Origin: Saccopteryx bilineata
Taxonomy: Eukaryota > Chordata > Mammalia > Chiroptera > Emballonuridae
Assembly (NCBI RefSeq): GCF_036850765.1
Contig: NC_089492.1
Coordinates: 103,621,022 to 103,685,021 of the forward strand
DNA length: 64,000 nt
Reading direction: 5' to 3'
A program made the position numbers and the translations under genes. Numbering within the stretch: position 1 is the stretch's first letter; each line of letters begins with the position of its first letter. Below, piece after piece: positions 10,161-22,074 of this stretch. The notes under the pieces are model-generated. The model saw only the letters and a program-made list of their open reading frames with translations. It was not told the DNA's origin and did no database searches.

Positions 10161-12814
10161 GAAAACAGTAAGAGCAGAGTCACAGAGGCCTGGATATATC
10201 TGACTTGTTCAGGTAGTGGCATGTAGGCTGGCCTGGCCGGAGTACAAGATATATAGCAGGTGTGGCACAAGCTAAGTTTGGAAAAATGGATTAAGTTTGG
10301 AAAAATGGATTGAAGACATAGGATGAAGGGGCTTGTTAGAATGATGACAACTGACTCTCTAAGTTTCAGATTCGTACCCAGTCACTGGAGGCATTTCAAG
10401 GCAAACAGCCTGCCTCTAACCCCAGATATGGTACCGTGGGAGCAGCCATGTCCTGCTGCCTGGGGAAGGCCTGGGAACACTGTGTGGTATCCCCCCCTGG
10501 GGGGTGCAGGCCGGGGTCTGAGCATCTATGGGATTGAGCTGGAGGCTCTGCTTGCCTTCCAGTTACTGACCTCAGCAGGACCCTCAGTAGGGACCCTGCC
10601 CAGCTCCACAGAGCCTGAGAGTCCTGGGCCACATCTCCACAGCCTGATCTCAAGGAGTCTAAGTTGCCAAATGCCCTTATTTTGCAATCTGACTCAAAAG
10701 GGTGGAGAATGGAAAAATTTTAGACAGCAGCCACCAAGGGATCTTGGCTTAATATAACTGGTGACCTGGGAGACGACAGAGGCAGAAAATAATTTCCTTC
10801 TCAGACTGAGGGACCGAGAGGGCCTCTCACAGCTGACTCAAAATAAAGACTTTTCCTTCAATCAGAGAGAGAGCTTCATATGTTTGCAGGACAAGAGGAT
10901 TCTTTCTTTTGCTTCTTCCTTGGTATGTTTGTCTTTCCTCCCCTCCCTCTTTCGGCTGCCCATCTCTACCCTTGATCTTTCCCCTCTTGACTTTTCCTAT
11001 CATTTCTTTTTCTCTTTTCCCACTTCCTTTCCACCCTGCCCACTTCCCTGTTCTCCTCTCCTTTCCTCTTCTCCCTTTCTCCATTCTTTTTTAAGCACAA
11101 GAGAGATTATTTAAAACTGTTAAAGAACAATTTTTTACAAGGTAAAATCATGACTCTTATGCAAATGTAAAGTGAACACGTATCTTTGAATTCATGAGGA
11201 AACTGGTAAGATGTTATAGTCCATTCACAGGAGATTCCAAAACACAGACACATAGGCAGACAATCCGGGATGTGGGAGGGAAGATATAGAACTGGCGTCT
11301 TCATTTGTGTTCCTATGAGCATTAGCATAAACCCTCCGTAAGTTAACTTCTGCCTCTAAAGAGATGCAACATCATCAATTACACTAAAGGCCATTGATCT
11401 CTCTAGAATTGGAGAGCTCAGGAAGGGTCCTATATAGTCTGGATCACAGCTAACCCCTGACAGTCTGTTGAAAGAATGTCCAGGGATCTTTGACCATTTC
11501 AAAATCTTTCACAATGTTCCTTGACAAGACCTTAGAAGAGTACAGGAAGGATTGGTGGGAGCTAGTTAATGTTTACAAGTCTCTAAACGGGTCTCTGTTT
11601 AAAGGTGGAAATTGATTGTGGCCCAGAGTCTCAATCCCAGGGCAGGAGGAGAAGGATGAAAAGAGTGATCACCTGGCTCTGATCAAATCTGTGGGTGATG
11701 GGGCAAATGACTATTGGCCAACACTTAACAAACCATTGTTCTTCTGCATCATCTTCTAGCCTTGGAGACACACGCAAGACTCAGGGAAACCCACTCTACA
11801 TGTGACCAGACTAATGAAGGCCTTGGGTGTGAAGGAGGCCCCGGCCTCCTAGAGTAAGTCTTGCTAACCTGTCCCTGACAGTTGACTCTTCCCCTAGATG
11901 ACAGATTTTGAAACCACCTCACCAGACTTTCAGGCTTGTCTTCCGGGTCCGTGGCAGCCACCCACTACCAACAACTTAGTCCTTGCACTGACCCTGTTGC
12001 CCACTCCCAGACCCCAACCAACTTCTCAGTAGTTTCTCCCAAGATATGGCCTTCCCAAGCCTCTCCAGTTACCTGCAGAATAACCAGGAATATGTCCAAG
12101 ATGCTCTTTCTGATAAGATAAATGAACTTGAGAGTATGAAGCAGCCAGCGAAAGTTCCTTAAAGGCTACTGAGTGCTGGGCAGTGGGTGAGATACTTGGC
12201 AGATGCTGGGGTGAGGGGGTGGGGAGGGGGTGAGGGAACATAGCATTTGCAGAGAAAATATGATCCCTGCCTTCAGAGAATTTCTAATCTAGGATAGGAG
12301 GCCAAATACCAAATACCCAGGAGGCCCCAGCAACTGGTAACCAGGGGCAGTGTGTGAACAGAGAAGAGAGAAGGATGTTGGCGATGGACAGAAAGATGGC
12401 AAATTCCTACAGAATTTCTTATCCCCTTGAGAGAAAAGGCAACTGCTTTCCTCCCCTGTACTGGGAACAAGTGTCCTGAACATCACTTCCTTATAGAGAG
12501 GGGCCTCAGGCTGGATCTCAGTGCTCATGCCCCACCCCCTCCTCATTCCCACACTTACAGAAGAGAGAACAGGTCAGCCTCCAGGCAGATAGATACCCCA
12601 GGTTGGTAATCAAAGGATTAAAAAGGTTTCTAAGATGCAGAGATAGGACAGGCGATGGAACCTGCTCCGCCAAACAAAGGACTCTGGGGCCGTGCTCAGG
12701 ACCCGGGGATGGCTATCTAGGTTTGGTTCTTTTGGTTACTCCAGTGGCTGTGCAATTCAGAGCAATTAAGTTTTTGCTCATCTGTCAACAACAGGGTTGT
12801 ACTTCCTGATTTGT
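10161..12814. other. Host sequence, no gene seen
   Basis: AAGTTTGGAAAAATGGATT occurs twice in tandem at about 10274-10311. A long pyrimidine-rich block spans about 10915-11090. The plus-strand ORFs at 10323-10757 (144 aa) and 10761-11114 (117 aa, half of it in the pyrimidine block) have no domain I know. CpG is low throughout. Confidence 0.45.
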
Positions 12815-12997
12815 TTCTTTTTATTTTTTATTGTGGCAAAATAGACATAATATAAAATTTACCATTTTAAGTGGCACAAATACAGTTCAGTGGCATTAAG
12901 TACTTTACTGTGTGGTGCAACCATTATCGCCATTCACCCCCAGAATTTTTCCATCATCCCAAACTGACACTCCACAGTCATTTAAAGAGTAACTCCC

Positions 12998-13208
12998 GCC
13001 TGACCTGTGGTAGTGCACTGGATAAAGCATTGACCTGGAAATGCTGAGGTCGCTGGTTCGAAACCCTGGGCTTGCCTGGTCAAGGCACATACGGGAGTTG
13101 ATGCTTCCAGCTCCTCCCCACCTTCTCTCTCTCTCTCTCTCTGTCTCTCCCTCTCCTCTCTCTAAAAAAAAAAAAAAAAGAATAAATAAAATAAAAAAAA
13201 TAAAGTTC

Positions 13209-13264
<56 letters not shown>
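12998..13264 (+). repeat. SINE-C, first of a stacked pair, with a 50-A tail
   Basis: Complete SINE-C followed by an A-rich tail ending in 50 consecutive A (13215-13264). Flanked by AAAGAGTAACTCCC, which also flanks the next SINE. Confidence 0.95.
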
Positions 13265-13267
<3 letters not shown>

Positions 13268-13275
13268 TAACTCCC

Positions 13276-13470
13276 GCCTGACCTGTGGTGGCGCAATGGA
13301 TAAAGCATCGACCTGGAACGCTGAGGTCGCCGGTTCAAAACCCTGGGCTTGCCTGGTCAAGGCACATAGGGGAGTTGATGCTTCCTGCTCCTCTCTTCCC
13401 CTTCTCTCTCTCTCTCACTCTCTCTCCTTTCTAAAAAATTAATAAAAGAAAAATTGAAAAAAAAGATTTT
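13276..13470 (+). repeat. SINE-C, second of a stacked pair
   Basis: Starts right after another copy of AAAGAGTAACTCCC and is followed by a third copy near 13472-13486, after which the host L1 resumes. Confidence 0.95.
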
Positions 13471-13707
13471 TAAAGAGTAACTCCCATTACTTCCCTCTCC
13501 TAACTCCCTGGTAACCACCACTCTACTCTCTCTCTACAAATTTGACTACTCTAGATACCTCATTAAGTGGTCATACAATACTTGTCCTTTTGTGTCTGGC
13601 TGATTTCACTTGGCATAATGTCTCAAGGTTCAACTGTGTTGTAGCATATGTCCAAATTTCATTGCTTTGTAAGGCTAAGCAATATTCAGTTGTATGGAAC
13701 TACCAAA

Positions 13708-14087
13708 TTTTTTTTTTTTTTTTTTGTATTTCTCCGAAGCTAGAAACGGGGAGAGACAGTCAGACAGATTCCTGCATGCGCCCGACTGGGATCCACCCGG
13801 CACGCCCACCAGGAGGCGACGCTCTGCCCCTCTGGGGCATCGCTCTGTTGCGACCAAAGCCACTCTAGCGCCTGGGGCAGAGGTCAAAGAGCCATCCCCA
13901 GCACCCGGGCCATCTTTGCTCCAATGGAGCCTCGGCTGCGGGAGGGGAAGAGCGAGACAGAGAGGAAGGAGAGGGGGAGGGGTGGAGAAGCAGATGGGCG
14001 CTTCTCCTGTGTGCCCTGGCCGGGAATTGAACCCAGGACTTCTGCATGCCAGGCAGACGCTCTACTACTGAGCAACCGGCCAGGGCC
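13708..14087 (-). repeat. SINE-A in the old L1
   Basis: Antisense, from poly-T to head end cggccagggcc. Flanks GGAACTACCAAATTT and GGAAATACCAAATTT form the target duplication. Confidence 0.95.
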
Positions 14088-14597
14088 AAGGAAATACCAA
14101 ATTTTGTTTATCCATTTATCCATTGATAGATATTTGAATTGTTCCACGTTTTGGCTATTGTGAATAATGCTGCTATGAACATGGATGTACAACTATCTCA
14201 CTCCCTGCTTTCAATTCCTTTGTATGTATATTGTTGGTCAAATAAGTTTGTAAATATGATATATATATGTTTGCTCGCTTATAGTTTGCATTGGGTGTGG
14301 GGGACAGGCTGTAAGCAGGCAGGGTCCTTATAGCCTAAGGCTTGGTTTTAAGACAAGGTTTTTGCCTGACCAGGTGGCGGCGCAGTGGAAAGAGCATCAG
14401 ACTGGGATGCAGAGGACCCAGGTTCGAGACCCCGAGGTCGCCAGCTTGAGCACAGGCTCACCTGGTTTGAGCAAAAGCTCACCAGCTTGGACCCAAGGTC
14501 ACTGGCTCAAGCAAGGGGTTACTCAGTCTGCTGAAGGCCCACAGTCAAGGCACATATGAGAAAGCAATCAATGAACAACTAAGCTGCCCCTATTCAG

Positions 14598-15104
14598 TTG
14601 CAGATACGCACCAAGGACATTTTACTCAAGCCAGGTTTTGGACAGCAGGGCAACGTGCTCTTGCCTGCTCCGACAGCCCTTCTTAAAGGACAACGGCTTC
14701 AATGGACTTGGCCCTGGACTGTACAGGCCCCCCATCTGAGATGGGTGGCCTTGTTGGCACCATGGGGAAAGGGGTTAGAGGTAGACCTCCAGTTAACTCC
14801 TTGGGCAACCAGCACCTGGCCACCTAAGGTAGAAGTGTATTATCCCTTGAGTGCTCAAGGGGACAGCATTTTGAAGGGCACCTTTGTAATTTCTTTATGG
14901 CCAATAATGAGTTCCCCTATTTTACTACACATAGAACCAGCAGATGCTGGTGTATTGGCCAATAAGGTTTGGTATGCCCGCTCAGGGCGGCCTCTGGTGC
15001 CAGCTACGGTGCTGTCTGCAGACAAAACTCTGGTCTGTATTCTGCCAGAGGGAAAAGATTTGCCTCTCTTGGTGCCACTGACAGCTCTCTCATTTCGCCC
15101 ATAG
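14598..15104 (+). pseudogene. ERV pol 3' end, C-terminal to integrase core (168-aa open fragment)
   Basis: This open frame of 168 aa corresponds to the part of pol after the integrase DDE core in the provirus near 49,916-50,420. It is a fragment, because everything upstream in pol is missing. I do not recognise a named domain in it; by place it could hold the integrase C-terminal domain and a tail. It is useful as a comparison: where the provirus has a base lost near 49,908, a base gained near 50,045 and a stop at 50,082, this copy stays open. It ends in a stop shortly before the polypurine tract, with no env between. Confidence 0.65.
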
Positions 15105-15235
15105 TTTTTGATCTGTTAATCCTATTGCTGTAGTTGGTACTATTTCTGTTTACGCAATGTATCCTACTCCTTGCACAGTGACCATCATGGAGGATGCCTG
15201 TAGTTTAGATTGTAAAGCGAGCAAAAGGGGTGGAA

Positions 15236-15760
15236 TGTTGGTCAAATAAGTTTGTAAATATGATATATATGTTTGCTCGCTTGTGACTTATATTGGGTGT
15301 GGGGGACAGGCTATAAGCAGGTCAGGTCGTTGTAGCCTAAGGTTTGGTTTTGGGACTAAGCTTTTCCCCACACCCTTGACTGATTGTATGATCTGGGTGG
15401 TGCACACTCATGAGGAATCCAATTATGCCTTGGATAAGTGACTTTGTATCAGAGACTTCCTTGTTTGTATATTGGATTAAGGGATTTTGGTTTTCTACAC
15501 TATAAAGTGGGACAGACCAGGAGCTTGGACACACAGTTCCTGCTATCACAATTGCAGGGGCTTCCCTGATCCCTTGCCCTTCATGGGAAGAGCTGGTTTT
15601 CTGCTTTTCCCTTGTCTTCTTTTGTGGTTTGCCTGTCTTGGTGAGACACCAATAAATAGGATGGCCCCCCATCCTCTGACTCCGCCATTTCTTTATCATC
15701 TGCCCGAATCCAATGGGAACCTGCATGTGAATGGCCACGATGGCGGCTCCTGGCCTTACA
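15236..15760 (+). repeat. LTR of the ERV fragment (short subfamily)
   Basis: Same layout as the provirus LTRs: TATA-like ACTATAAAGTGGG near 15500, AATAAA in ccaataaataggatgg near 15650, and the shared 3' end with CTGCCCGAATCCAATGGGAA. Confidence 0.85.
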
Positions 15761-16740
15761 GTCTCGCAACAAAAAACTGATGATTGATGCTTCTCATCTC
15801 TCTCCGTTCCTTGTCTGTCTGTCCCTGTCTATCCCTCTCTCTGACTCTCTCTCTGTCCCTGTAAAAAAATAAATAAATAAACAAACAAACAAAAGACTAA
15901 GGTTTTCCCCACACCCTTAACTGTTAACTGATAGGGGGTGGTGCACTCTCATGAGAAATCCTATTATGCCTCAGATAAGTGACTTTGTATCAGAGACTTC
16001 CTTGTTTGTATATTGGATTAAAGGTTTTGATTTCTACACTATAAAATAGGGCAGAGGAGCCCATGCAGGAGGAGAGCAGAGAAAGGCCAAGTGAAGGAGA
16101 GGAGAAGCAGCCAAGATGGTGGAGTGCTGAAGGAGAAGCCAGTTTGTGCAGAGATAAGGAAATGGGGAAAAGAGATAAATAAGGCTGGTGAGCAAGAAAC
16201 CTTTGATTCTAGAAAACTCGATAAGTCAGTGGCTTTGGGAGCCCTGAATGGAAAGGGAAGTGTTTTCCCACTGTGTGTATTTCTTGCCCACCGGGTGCAA
16301 GCTAAGATTAAAGCTAATGGCCCACCAGTTCTTGGCTCCATTGTTTTATTACCATCTGTCCAAATCAAATGCAAACCAGCAGCTGTGATGGTGGCCATAG
16401 CTACTGGCTTTACATTTATCCAAAAGAGGAATTGCTAAATCAAATGGTAATTCTATGTTTAATGTTTTGAGGAGCCACCATACTGTTTTCCAAAGCGGCT
16501 GCTCTACTACTATATCCCCATCAGTAATGCACAAAGATTCCAATCTCTCCATATCCACGCCAATACTTGTCTGCTGCCTTTCTGGTGGTAGCCATTCCAA
16601 TGGATGTAAAGTGATATCTCATTGTGATTTTGATTTTTATTTCCCCCATGATTAGTGATTTTGAACATCTTTTCATGTGCTTATCAGCCACTTGTAAATC
16701 TTCTTTGGAAAAATATCTATTCGGGTTCTTTGCCCATTTT

Positions 16741-17146
16741 TTTTTTTATTATTATTTTTTTTTGTATTTTTCTGAAGTTGGAAACAGGGAGGCAGTCAGA
16801 CAGACTCCCGCATACGCTCAACCAAGACCCACCCGGCATGCCCACCAGGGGGTGATGCTCCGCCCATCTGGGCCTTTGCTCTGTTGCAACCAGAGCCATT
16901 CTAGCACCTGAGGCAGAGGCCATAGAGCCATCCTCAGCGCCCGGGCCAACTTTGCTCCAATGGAACCTTGGCTGTGGGAGGGGAAGAGAGAGACAGAGAG
17001 GAAGGAGAGGGAGAGGGGTGGAGATGGAGAGGGGGAGGGGTGGAGAAGCAGATGGGCACTTCTCCTGTGTGCCCTGGCTGGGAATCAAACCCGGGACTCC
17101 TGCACGCCAGGCCGACGCTCTACCACTGAGCCAACCGGCCAGGGCC
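16741..17146 (-). repeat. SINE-A with a partial internal duplication
   Basis: Antisense, flanked by CTTTGCCCATTTTT. The purine-rich block is lengthened by a duplicated 'gagggggaggggtggaga'-type unit at about 17008-17045. Confidence 0.9.
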
Positions 17147-17600
17147 TCTTTGCCCATTTTTTAATTAGGTTATTTGTTTTTTGTTGTTGAGTTTTAGGAG
17201 TTCTCTCTAAGTTCCCTTATCAGATATGTGATTTTCAAATATTTTTTCCCATTCTGTAGGTTGCCTTTTCACTCTTTTGATAGTTTCCTTTGACACACAA
17301 TACTTTTTAATTTTGGTAAAGTCCACTTTGTTTTTTTCTTTTGTTGCCTGTGCCTTTGATATTATATCTAAGAAATCATTGCCAAATTCAATGTTATGAA
17401 GCTTTTCATGTATGTTTTCTTCTGAAAGCTGTATAATTTTAGCCCTTAAGTTTACATTTGGTCTATTTTGAGTTAATTTTTGTATATGGTGTTAGGTTAG
17501 AGTCTGATTCATTCTTTTGCATGTGGATAACAAGTTTTCCTGGTACCATTTGTTGAATCACTGATTTCTCAGATCCTGTGTCAATTAGGAATTTTATTCA

Positions 17601-17850
17601 ACTTGAAGAAATAAAAACCAATTACAATAGCTTACACACACAAGCTTTCGTTATTTCACATTAAAGAAGTCCACAGACAGAGTGTTTTCAACTATGAGGC
17701 CTCCATGGGGATCCAGACTCCTTCTGTCTCTCTCTCCTGCCATGCATGGCTTCCGTTCTTGGTCCACTGTGGCTGCTGGAACTCCAGTCAAAACCTGTGA
17801 ATTCGAGATAGCAAGAAGGAGGAAGAGGGAGGGGTAGAAAATGCCCCACT
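17601..17850. other. Host sequence or LTR edge, nothing named
   Basis: Short AT-rich and mixed sequence between the L1 and the next LTR. Confidence 0.35.
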
Positions 17851-17980
17851 CCCTTCAAAGAGCCTCAACTCTTGCATTTAAATCTATATATTTAGCCATA
17901 TTTTAATCAAGTAGGGGAGCAAAATTTGCCACCCCAAAATATGTCTCTTTGGCATAAAGATTATTTTAGGCTGATTATTT

Positions 17981-18307
17981 TATTTTATTTTTTTTTCTGC
18001 AGAGACAGAGAGAGTCAGCGAGAGGGACAGATAGGGACAGACAGGAAGGGAGAGAGATGAGAAACATCAATTCCTTGTTGCGGCTCCTTAGTTGTTCATT
18101 GATTGCTTTCTCATATGTGCCTTGACTGGGGGGCTACAGTAGACCGAGAAATCTCTTGCTCAAGCCAGCAACCCCTTGAGCTCAAGCTGGTGGGCCTTGC
18201 TCAAACCAGATGAGCCGGCACTCAAGCTGGTGACCTTGGGGTCTCGAACCTGGGTCCTCCACATCCCAGTCTGACGCTCTATCCACTGCACCACCGCCTG
18301 GTCAGGC
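17981..18307 (-). repeat. SINE-B
   Basis: Antisense, with TAGGCTGATTATTT as target duplication. Confidence 0.9.
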
Positions 18308-18775
18308 TAGGCTGATTATTTTTAAGAAACAGAAGATTTTCTTTTTACTCTCCCCTTTTCTGCCTAAAACAATTTAGATAGAGGGCCTATAGCAGGAAGA
18401 GAGCTATTATCAGAAATAACTACAAAAAATATGGGCGAGGTGTGGTGGGCTACAGGAGCTGGGCAGGGCCTGGAGATCCAAGTCCTCAATGCAGGGCAAG
18501 GCAAACATTTGTTTACCAAACATTTGCTCTTTCTGTCTTCCTGTGAATTGTCTATCTTCCCTTTGAATCCTCAGACCCCCAGCCCCTTCTTAGCACAGGA
18601 AGACATATAGTGTCAATCGCCTGTCTTTGACTTTCTCATGTCTGTTAGGCCCCTATATTTGTGTGATTAACTTTGTTTTCTCCTATTAATTTGCTGAAGG
18701 GAATAAAGTTTTGACACATGAAGCTACCATTGTGGGATATTGGTTTTTAAGCTGTTTATTAAGAAAATAGTCTCA

Positions 18776-19201
18776 GCTTGACCAGGCGGTGGTGCAGTGC
18801 ATAGAGCTTTGGACTGGCATGCAGAGGACCCAGATTTGAAATCCTGAGGTCGCTGGCTTGAGTGCAAGTTCATCCGGCTTGAGTGTGGGCTCACCAGCTT
18901 GAGCACAGTGTCACTGGCTTGAGCATAGGATCATAGACGTGACCCCGTGATTGCTGGCTTGAAGCCCAAGGTTGCTGGCTTGAACAAGGGGTCACTTGGT
19001 CTGCTGTACCCTCCTGGTCAAGGCACAAATGAGAAAGCAATCAATGAACAACTAAAGAGCTGCAACGAAGAATTAATGCTTCTCATCTCTCTCCCTTCCT
19101 GTCTATTTGTCCCTATCTGTCCCTCTCTCTGTCTCTGTCACACACACACACAAAAAGAACACACATACACAAAAAAAGAAGAAAAACAGAAAAGAAAAAG
19201 A
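18776..19201 (+). repeat. SINE-B, long variant with repeated middle units
   Basis: The middle has several extra 'ctggcttgag' units compared with other copies, giving about 425 bp. Tail contains (CA)n. Flanks GAAAATAGTCTCAG and GAAAATAATCTCAG. Confidence 0.85.
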
Positions 19202-19690
19202 AAATAATCTCAGAAGAAACTTTGGCCCTCCCCCATTTCTTGCCCAAGAGATTCAGACAGGGAGACCTGCTTCAGGAAGGAGATTTTAGGGTGCTGCCTT
19301 AGCCTAATCTGAATTAAGAGGGTTTTAGGCAGGTGCCTGTTAGCTAGATGCCCAGGTGCCCCAATGTTTCTGAGTTGCCTAGCAAGAGTTTTTCTGCCAT
19401 ATGTGTTCCTCTCTTCCTCAACTACTAGTAAACCACCTACTCTAGCTTCTGAAATCTAATACCCTGTTACCCCTGCCCCTTTCTCCTTTGTCCAAAAATG
19501 TCTTATATGCCCAATGTTGCCTCAATGTCTTTAGAATTTTCATGCTTATGTGAATTTCTCATGCACATGTATTAAATTTTGATTTTCATCCTATTAATCT
19601 GTCTCTGTTAATTTGATAGTTAGCCCAGCCAGAAGAACTTAGAAGGTGGGAGGAAAAGTATTAATATTCTTTTAGCCCCCACACTGCCTT

Positions 19691-20303
19691 GTACTAAATT
19701 AATTATTAGACTAGGCAGAAGGCCTACAAGAGTAGAGAAATTATTTTTCCTCCTCTACAGTCACAAAACTGCAAAGGAGTCTGGGGAATATAGACTTTCC
19801 TATGGGTACACTGCCATCCCAAATAAAATCAGAACATTCTTACCTAGGAGGAAAGGGGAAAGGAATGTTGGTTTAACAGCTAGGAATGTGCCTCGGGCAC
19901 CTCATACATCTAAAATTCTGTGGTAGTCTGTCTTGGAGAAAGAAATAAGAAATGATTGCAAAGTGCTTAGCTAAATGCCTTGCTCGGGTTATGCACTCAA
20001 AAAGTGTTAGTAATCTTTTTTTTTTTATTAATCTTTGATCTCAGATAAGCTTCTTTCTATACCTGTGCAGAACATGCATGGTGTGATTAACAGACTTCAG
20101 GTGAAAACTCCCCCCCAAATATCTTCCACACCAGTGCCCCAGATACTCCATTAGTGCTCCCATCTCTTTCTCTCTTCAGGCCTTATTTTCAATCCAAAGG
20201 GGACGAGGCAGGAGAGGAATGGGCAAACTTAAGAACAGCACATTCAGCTGATAATTTTCTGCCAGACCCCTGGGAGAACTAGGGAGAAGCTACAAGAGTG
20301 GTG
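19691..20303. other. Host sequence, nothing recognised
   Basis: No ORF or repeat that I can support. Confidence 0.4.
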
Positions 20304-20652
20304 TTTTTTTTTTGTTGTTGTTGTTGTTGTTGTTGTTTTACAGAGACAGAGAGTCAGAGAGAGGGATAGATAGGAACAGACAGGAACGGAGAGAGATGAG
20401 AAGCATCAATCATTAGTTTTTCGTTGCGACACCTTAATTGTTCATTGATTGCTTTATCACATGTGCCTTGACCTTGGGGCTATAGCAGACCGAGTGACCC
20501 CTTGCTCGAGCCAGCGACCTTGGGTCCAAGCTGGTGAGCTTCTGCTCAAACCAGATGAGCTGACGCTCAAGCTGGCGACCTCGGGGTCTCGAACCTGGGT
20601 CCTCCACATCCCAGTCCGACACTCTATCCACTGCGCCACCACCTAGTCAGGC
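20304..20652 (-). repeat. SINE-B with (GTT)n in its tail
   Basis: Antisense. The tail shows (TTG)n at about 20313-20336. Flanks AAGAGTG(G). Confidence 0.9.
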
Positions 20653-21461
20653 AAGAGAGTGGCTTTTTTGTCCAGCTGCTGGCTAGGATCCAGCCCCCAG
20701 AGGAGTGAGAGTGAGGAGGGAGGGGTTATATGCAGCCCAGAAAGTACAGGCTGAGTGTATATGGGTTAGTTGGCTGCCTTTGTATATGGGCAAAGATGGG
20801 GCATTTAAAGATGGTGGAAGGTATGATTTGCCCTCCTTATCTCTCCTGGACCCACCTAGACACACTGTCAGGCACAGCCCAGTTAATTGTGGTGAAACGG
20901 CAGGACAGGAAAGGCTGGGATCTGAACCAGAACCACCTGTCAGTGCAGAGGTGCCGCAGAACACAAAGAGAGTGCCAAAGACGTTGGCCAAGCCCAGGCG
21001 GGGTCTGCAGTGTCCTTCCAGAGACCTGGGGTACCGAGAAGTCAGCTCAAGAGTGATCTGTCAGGGGCTGCAGTGCCTCAGACAGCACCAGGCTGAGCTG
21101 CAGAAGTCCTTCCTGGGAAGACTGTCTAAACCCGTCCTTGGGGCAAGGTGCCAGCAGGCACATACTGCCAGGTAGAGGAGTGGAGCTGGGACCTCATGTC
21201 AGAAATCAGGCCATGTGGGGCCCATTTGATAAAAGAAGAGGGGGCTCAATGTCAGCCCAAGTAGATGTGATATTCAGAATATTGACTCACCAGTATGGCC
21301 AGACTCTCACCAGTCAGGGCAAACATAGGCCTTAGAACTGGGACAGGGTCTCTTTAATAGACAAAGTGACAACCCTTTATTCTATGAATCATGGGAAGGT
21401 CTTGGGGCTGTGGCAGAGGACCAGGGGTTCTGAGTTGGCAGAGAGCACTCAGGGGACATAA
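20653..21461. other. Host sequence, no gene seen
   Basis: A 156-codon open frame at 20705-21175 on the plus strand has no recognisable domain and overlaps another of 108 codons, so I do not call it. Confidence 0.4.
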
Positions 21462-22074
21462 GTATAGCTCAGGCATGACCAACATACGGCCGACATAATG
21501 AGTTTATGCGGCCCACTATTAAATTTTTAATATTCTCCGCTACTTTTAAATCTCAGCTACTCAGAAGCAAAGCGTCTTTGATTATTGGAAATCGAGATAT
21601 TTAAGAAGATAGTGATACACAGAAAAGAATTCCGCATGTGACTAATCTAGGGTTAACTTCCAATAATTGGTCGAATGGATTCGCGATACTTCTTTATTTT
21701 TTTTAAAAATTCCATTATAAAGATTTACAACTTTTATACTCGTCTGTACCTGATATAAACTATTTGACGTTTAGCGGCGATGTGAAACCCACATTCTTTT
21801 AGGCGGAGTTTGCCAGTGCGCACCCAAGGTCAAAGAATTCGTTATTTTTGTGGTCAAGTGTACTGAATCAAGTGTCATTGTAGCATAGACAATAGCTGCA
21901 GTTGATAACCAAAAACGTGTCCAGGCTGTTTGTAAAACGAAATAATTGTTTTATTTGTGATATAACCCCTTCAAGCTCATTCTATTAATTAAATATTGTT
22001 TTGATTGATTGCGATACAGTTTGGATATTTATACGGTATGTAATTATATTTTTATTAAAATACTATTGTACTCG

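Larger units (their letters stand above)
14584..15760 (+). mobile_element. 5'-deleted ERV fragment: pol 3' end plus one LTR
   Basis: Carries 652 bp of internal sequence matching 49905-50555 of the provirus, a polypurine tract just before 15236, then a 3' LTR (15236-15760, TGTTGG...CTTACA). No 5' LTR or gag is present. The left border falls in the middle of pol with no target duplication, so a deletion after integration is the simplest history. Confidence 0.85.
14364..15891 (+). repeat. SINE-B split by an ERV fragment
   Basis: Left part 14364-14583, right part 15761-15891. The two halves join cleanly in the SINE-B consensus at 'aacaactaag' / 'gtctcgcaac'. Flanks AAGACAAGGTTTT and AAGACTAAGGTTTT are the target duplication inside the LTR. 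Confidence 0.9.
14232..16414 (+). mobile_element. Solo LTR (older subfamily) split by SINE-B
   Basis: The LTR starts TGTTGGTCAAATAAG at 14232, is broken at 14363, resumes at 15892 and ends GGCTTTACA at 16414. It has a TATA-like ACTATAAAATAGG near 16037. The 3' part shares 'gcagccaagatggtggagtg' with the antisense LTRs at 39883 and 41505, so these three form one subfamily, related to but longer than the provirus LTRs. Confidence 0.85.
12815..17600 (-). mobile_element. Old L1 (L1M-type), antisense, heavily interrupted
   Basis: Pieces at 12815-12997, 13471-13707, 14088-14231, 16415-16740 and 17147-17600 join into one antisense L1: 'ggcaaaatagacataatataa' at the 3' end, then 'tggctattgtgaataatgct' and 'gtaggttgccttttcactc' within reversed ORF2. 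It is the host for SINE-C twice, SINE-A twice and an LTR nest. No usable frame remains. Confidence 0.85.
17850..19690 (+). mobile_element. Old LTR(s), MLT2/ERVL-like, with two SINE-B insertions
   Basis: Two similar 3' ends are seen: 'ctattaatttgctgaaggga' near 18690 and 'ctattaatctgtctctgtta' near 19590 followed by 'agccagaagaacttagaagg'. This wording is typical of old mammalian ERVL LTRs. Exact limits and family are uncertain. Confidence 0.45.

Noticed and set aside
20705..21175. 156-codon frame as a host exon
   Set aside because: No recognisable domain, and overlapping open frames on both strands; not supportable.
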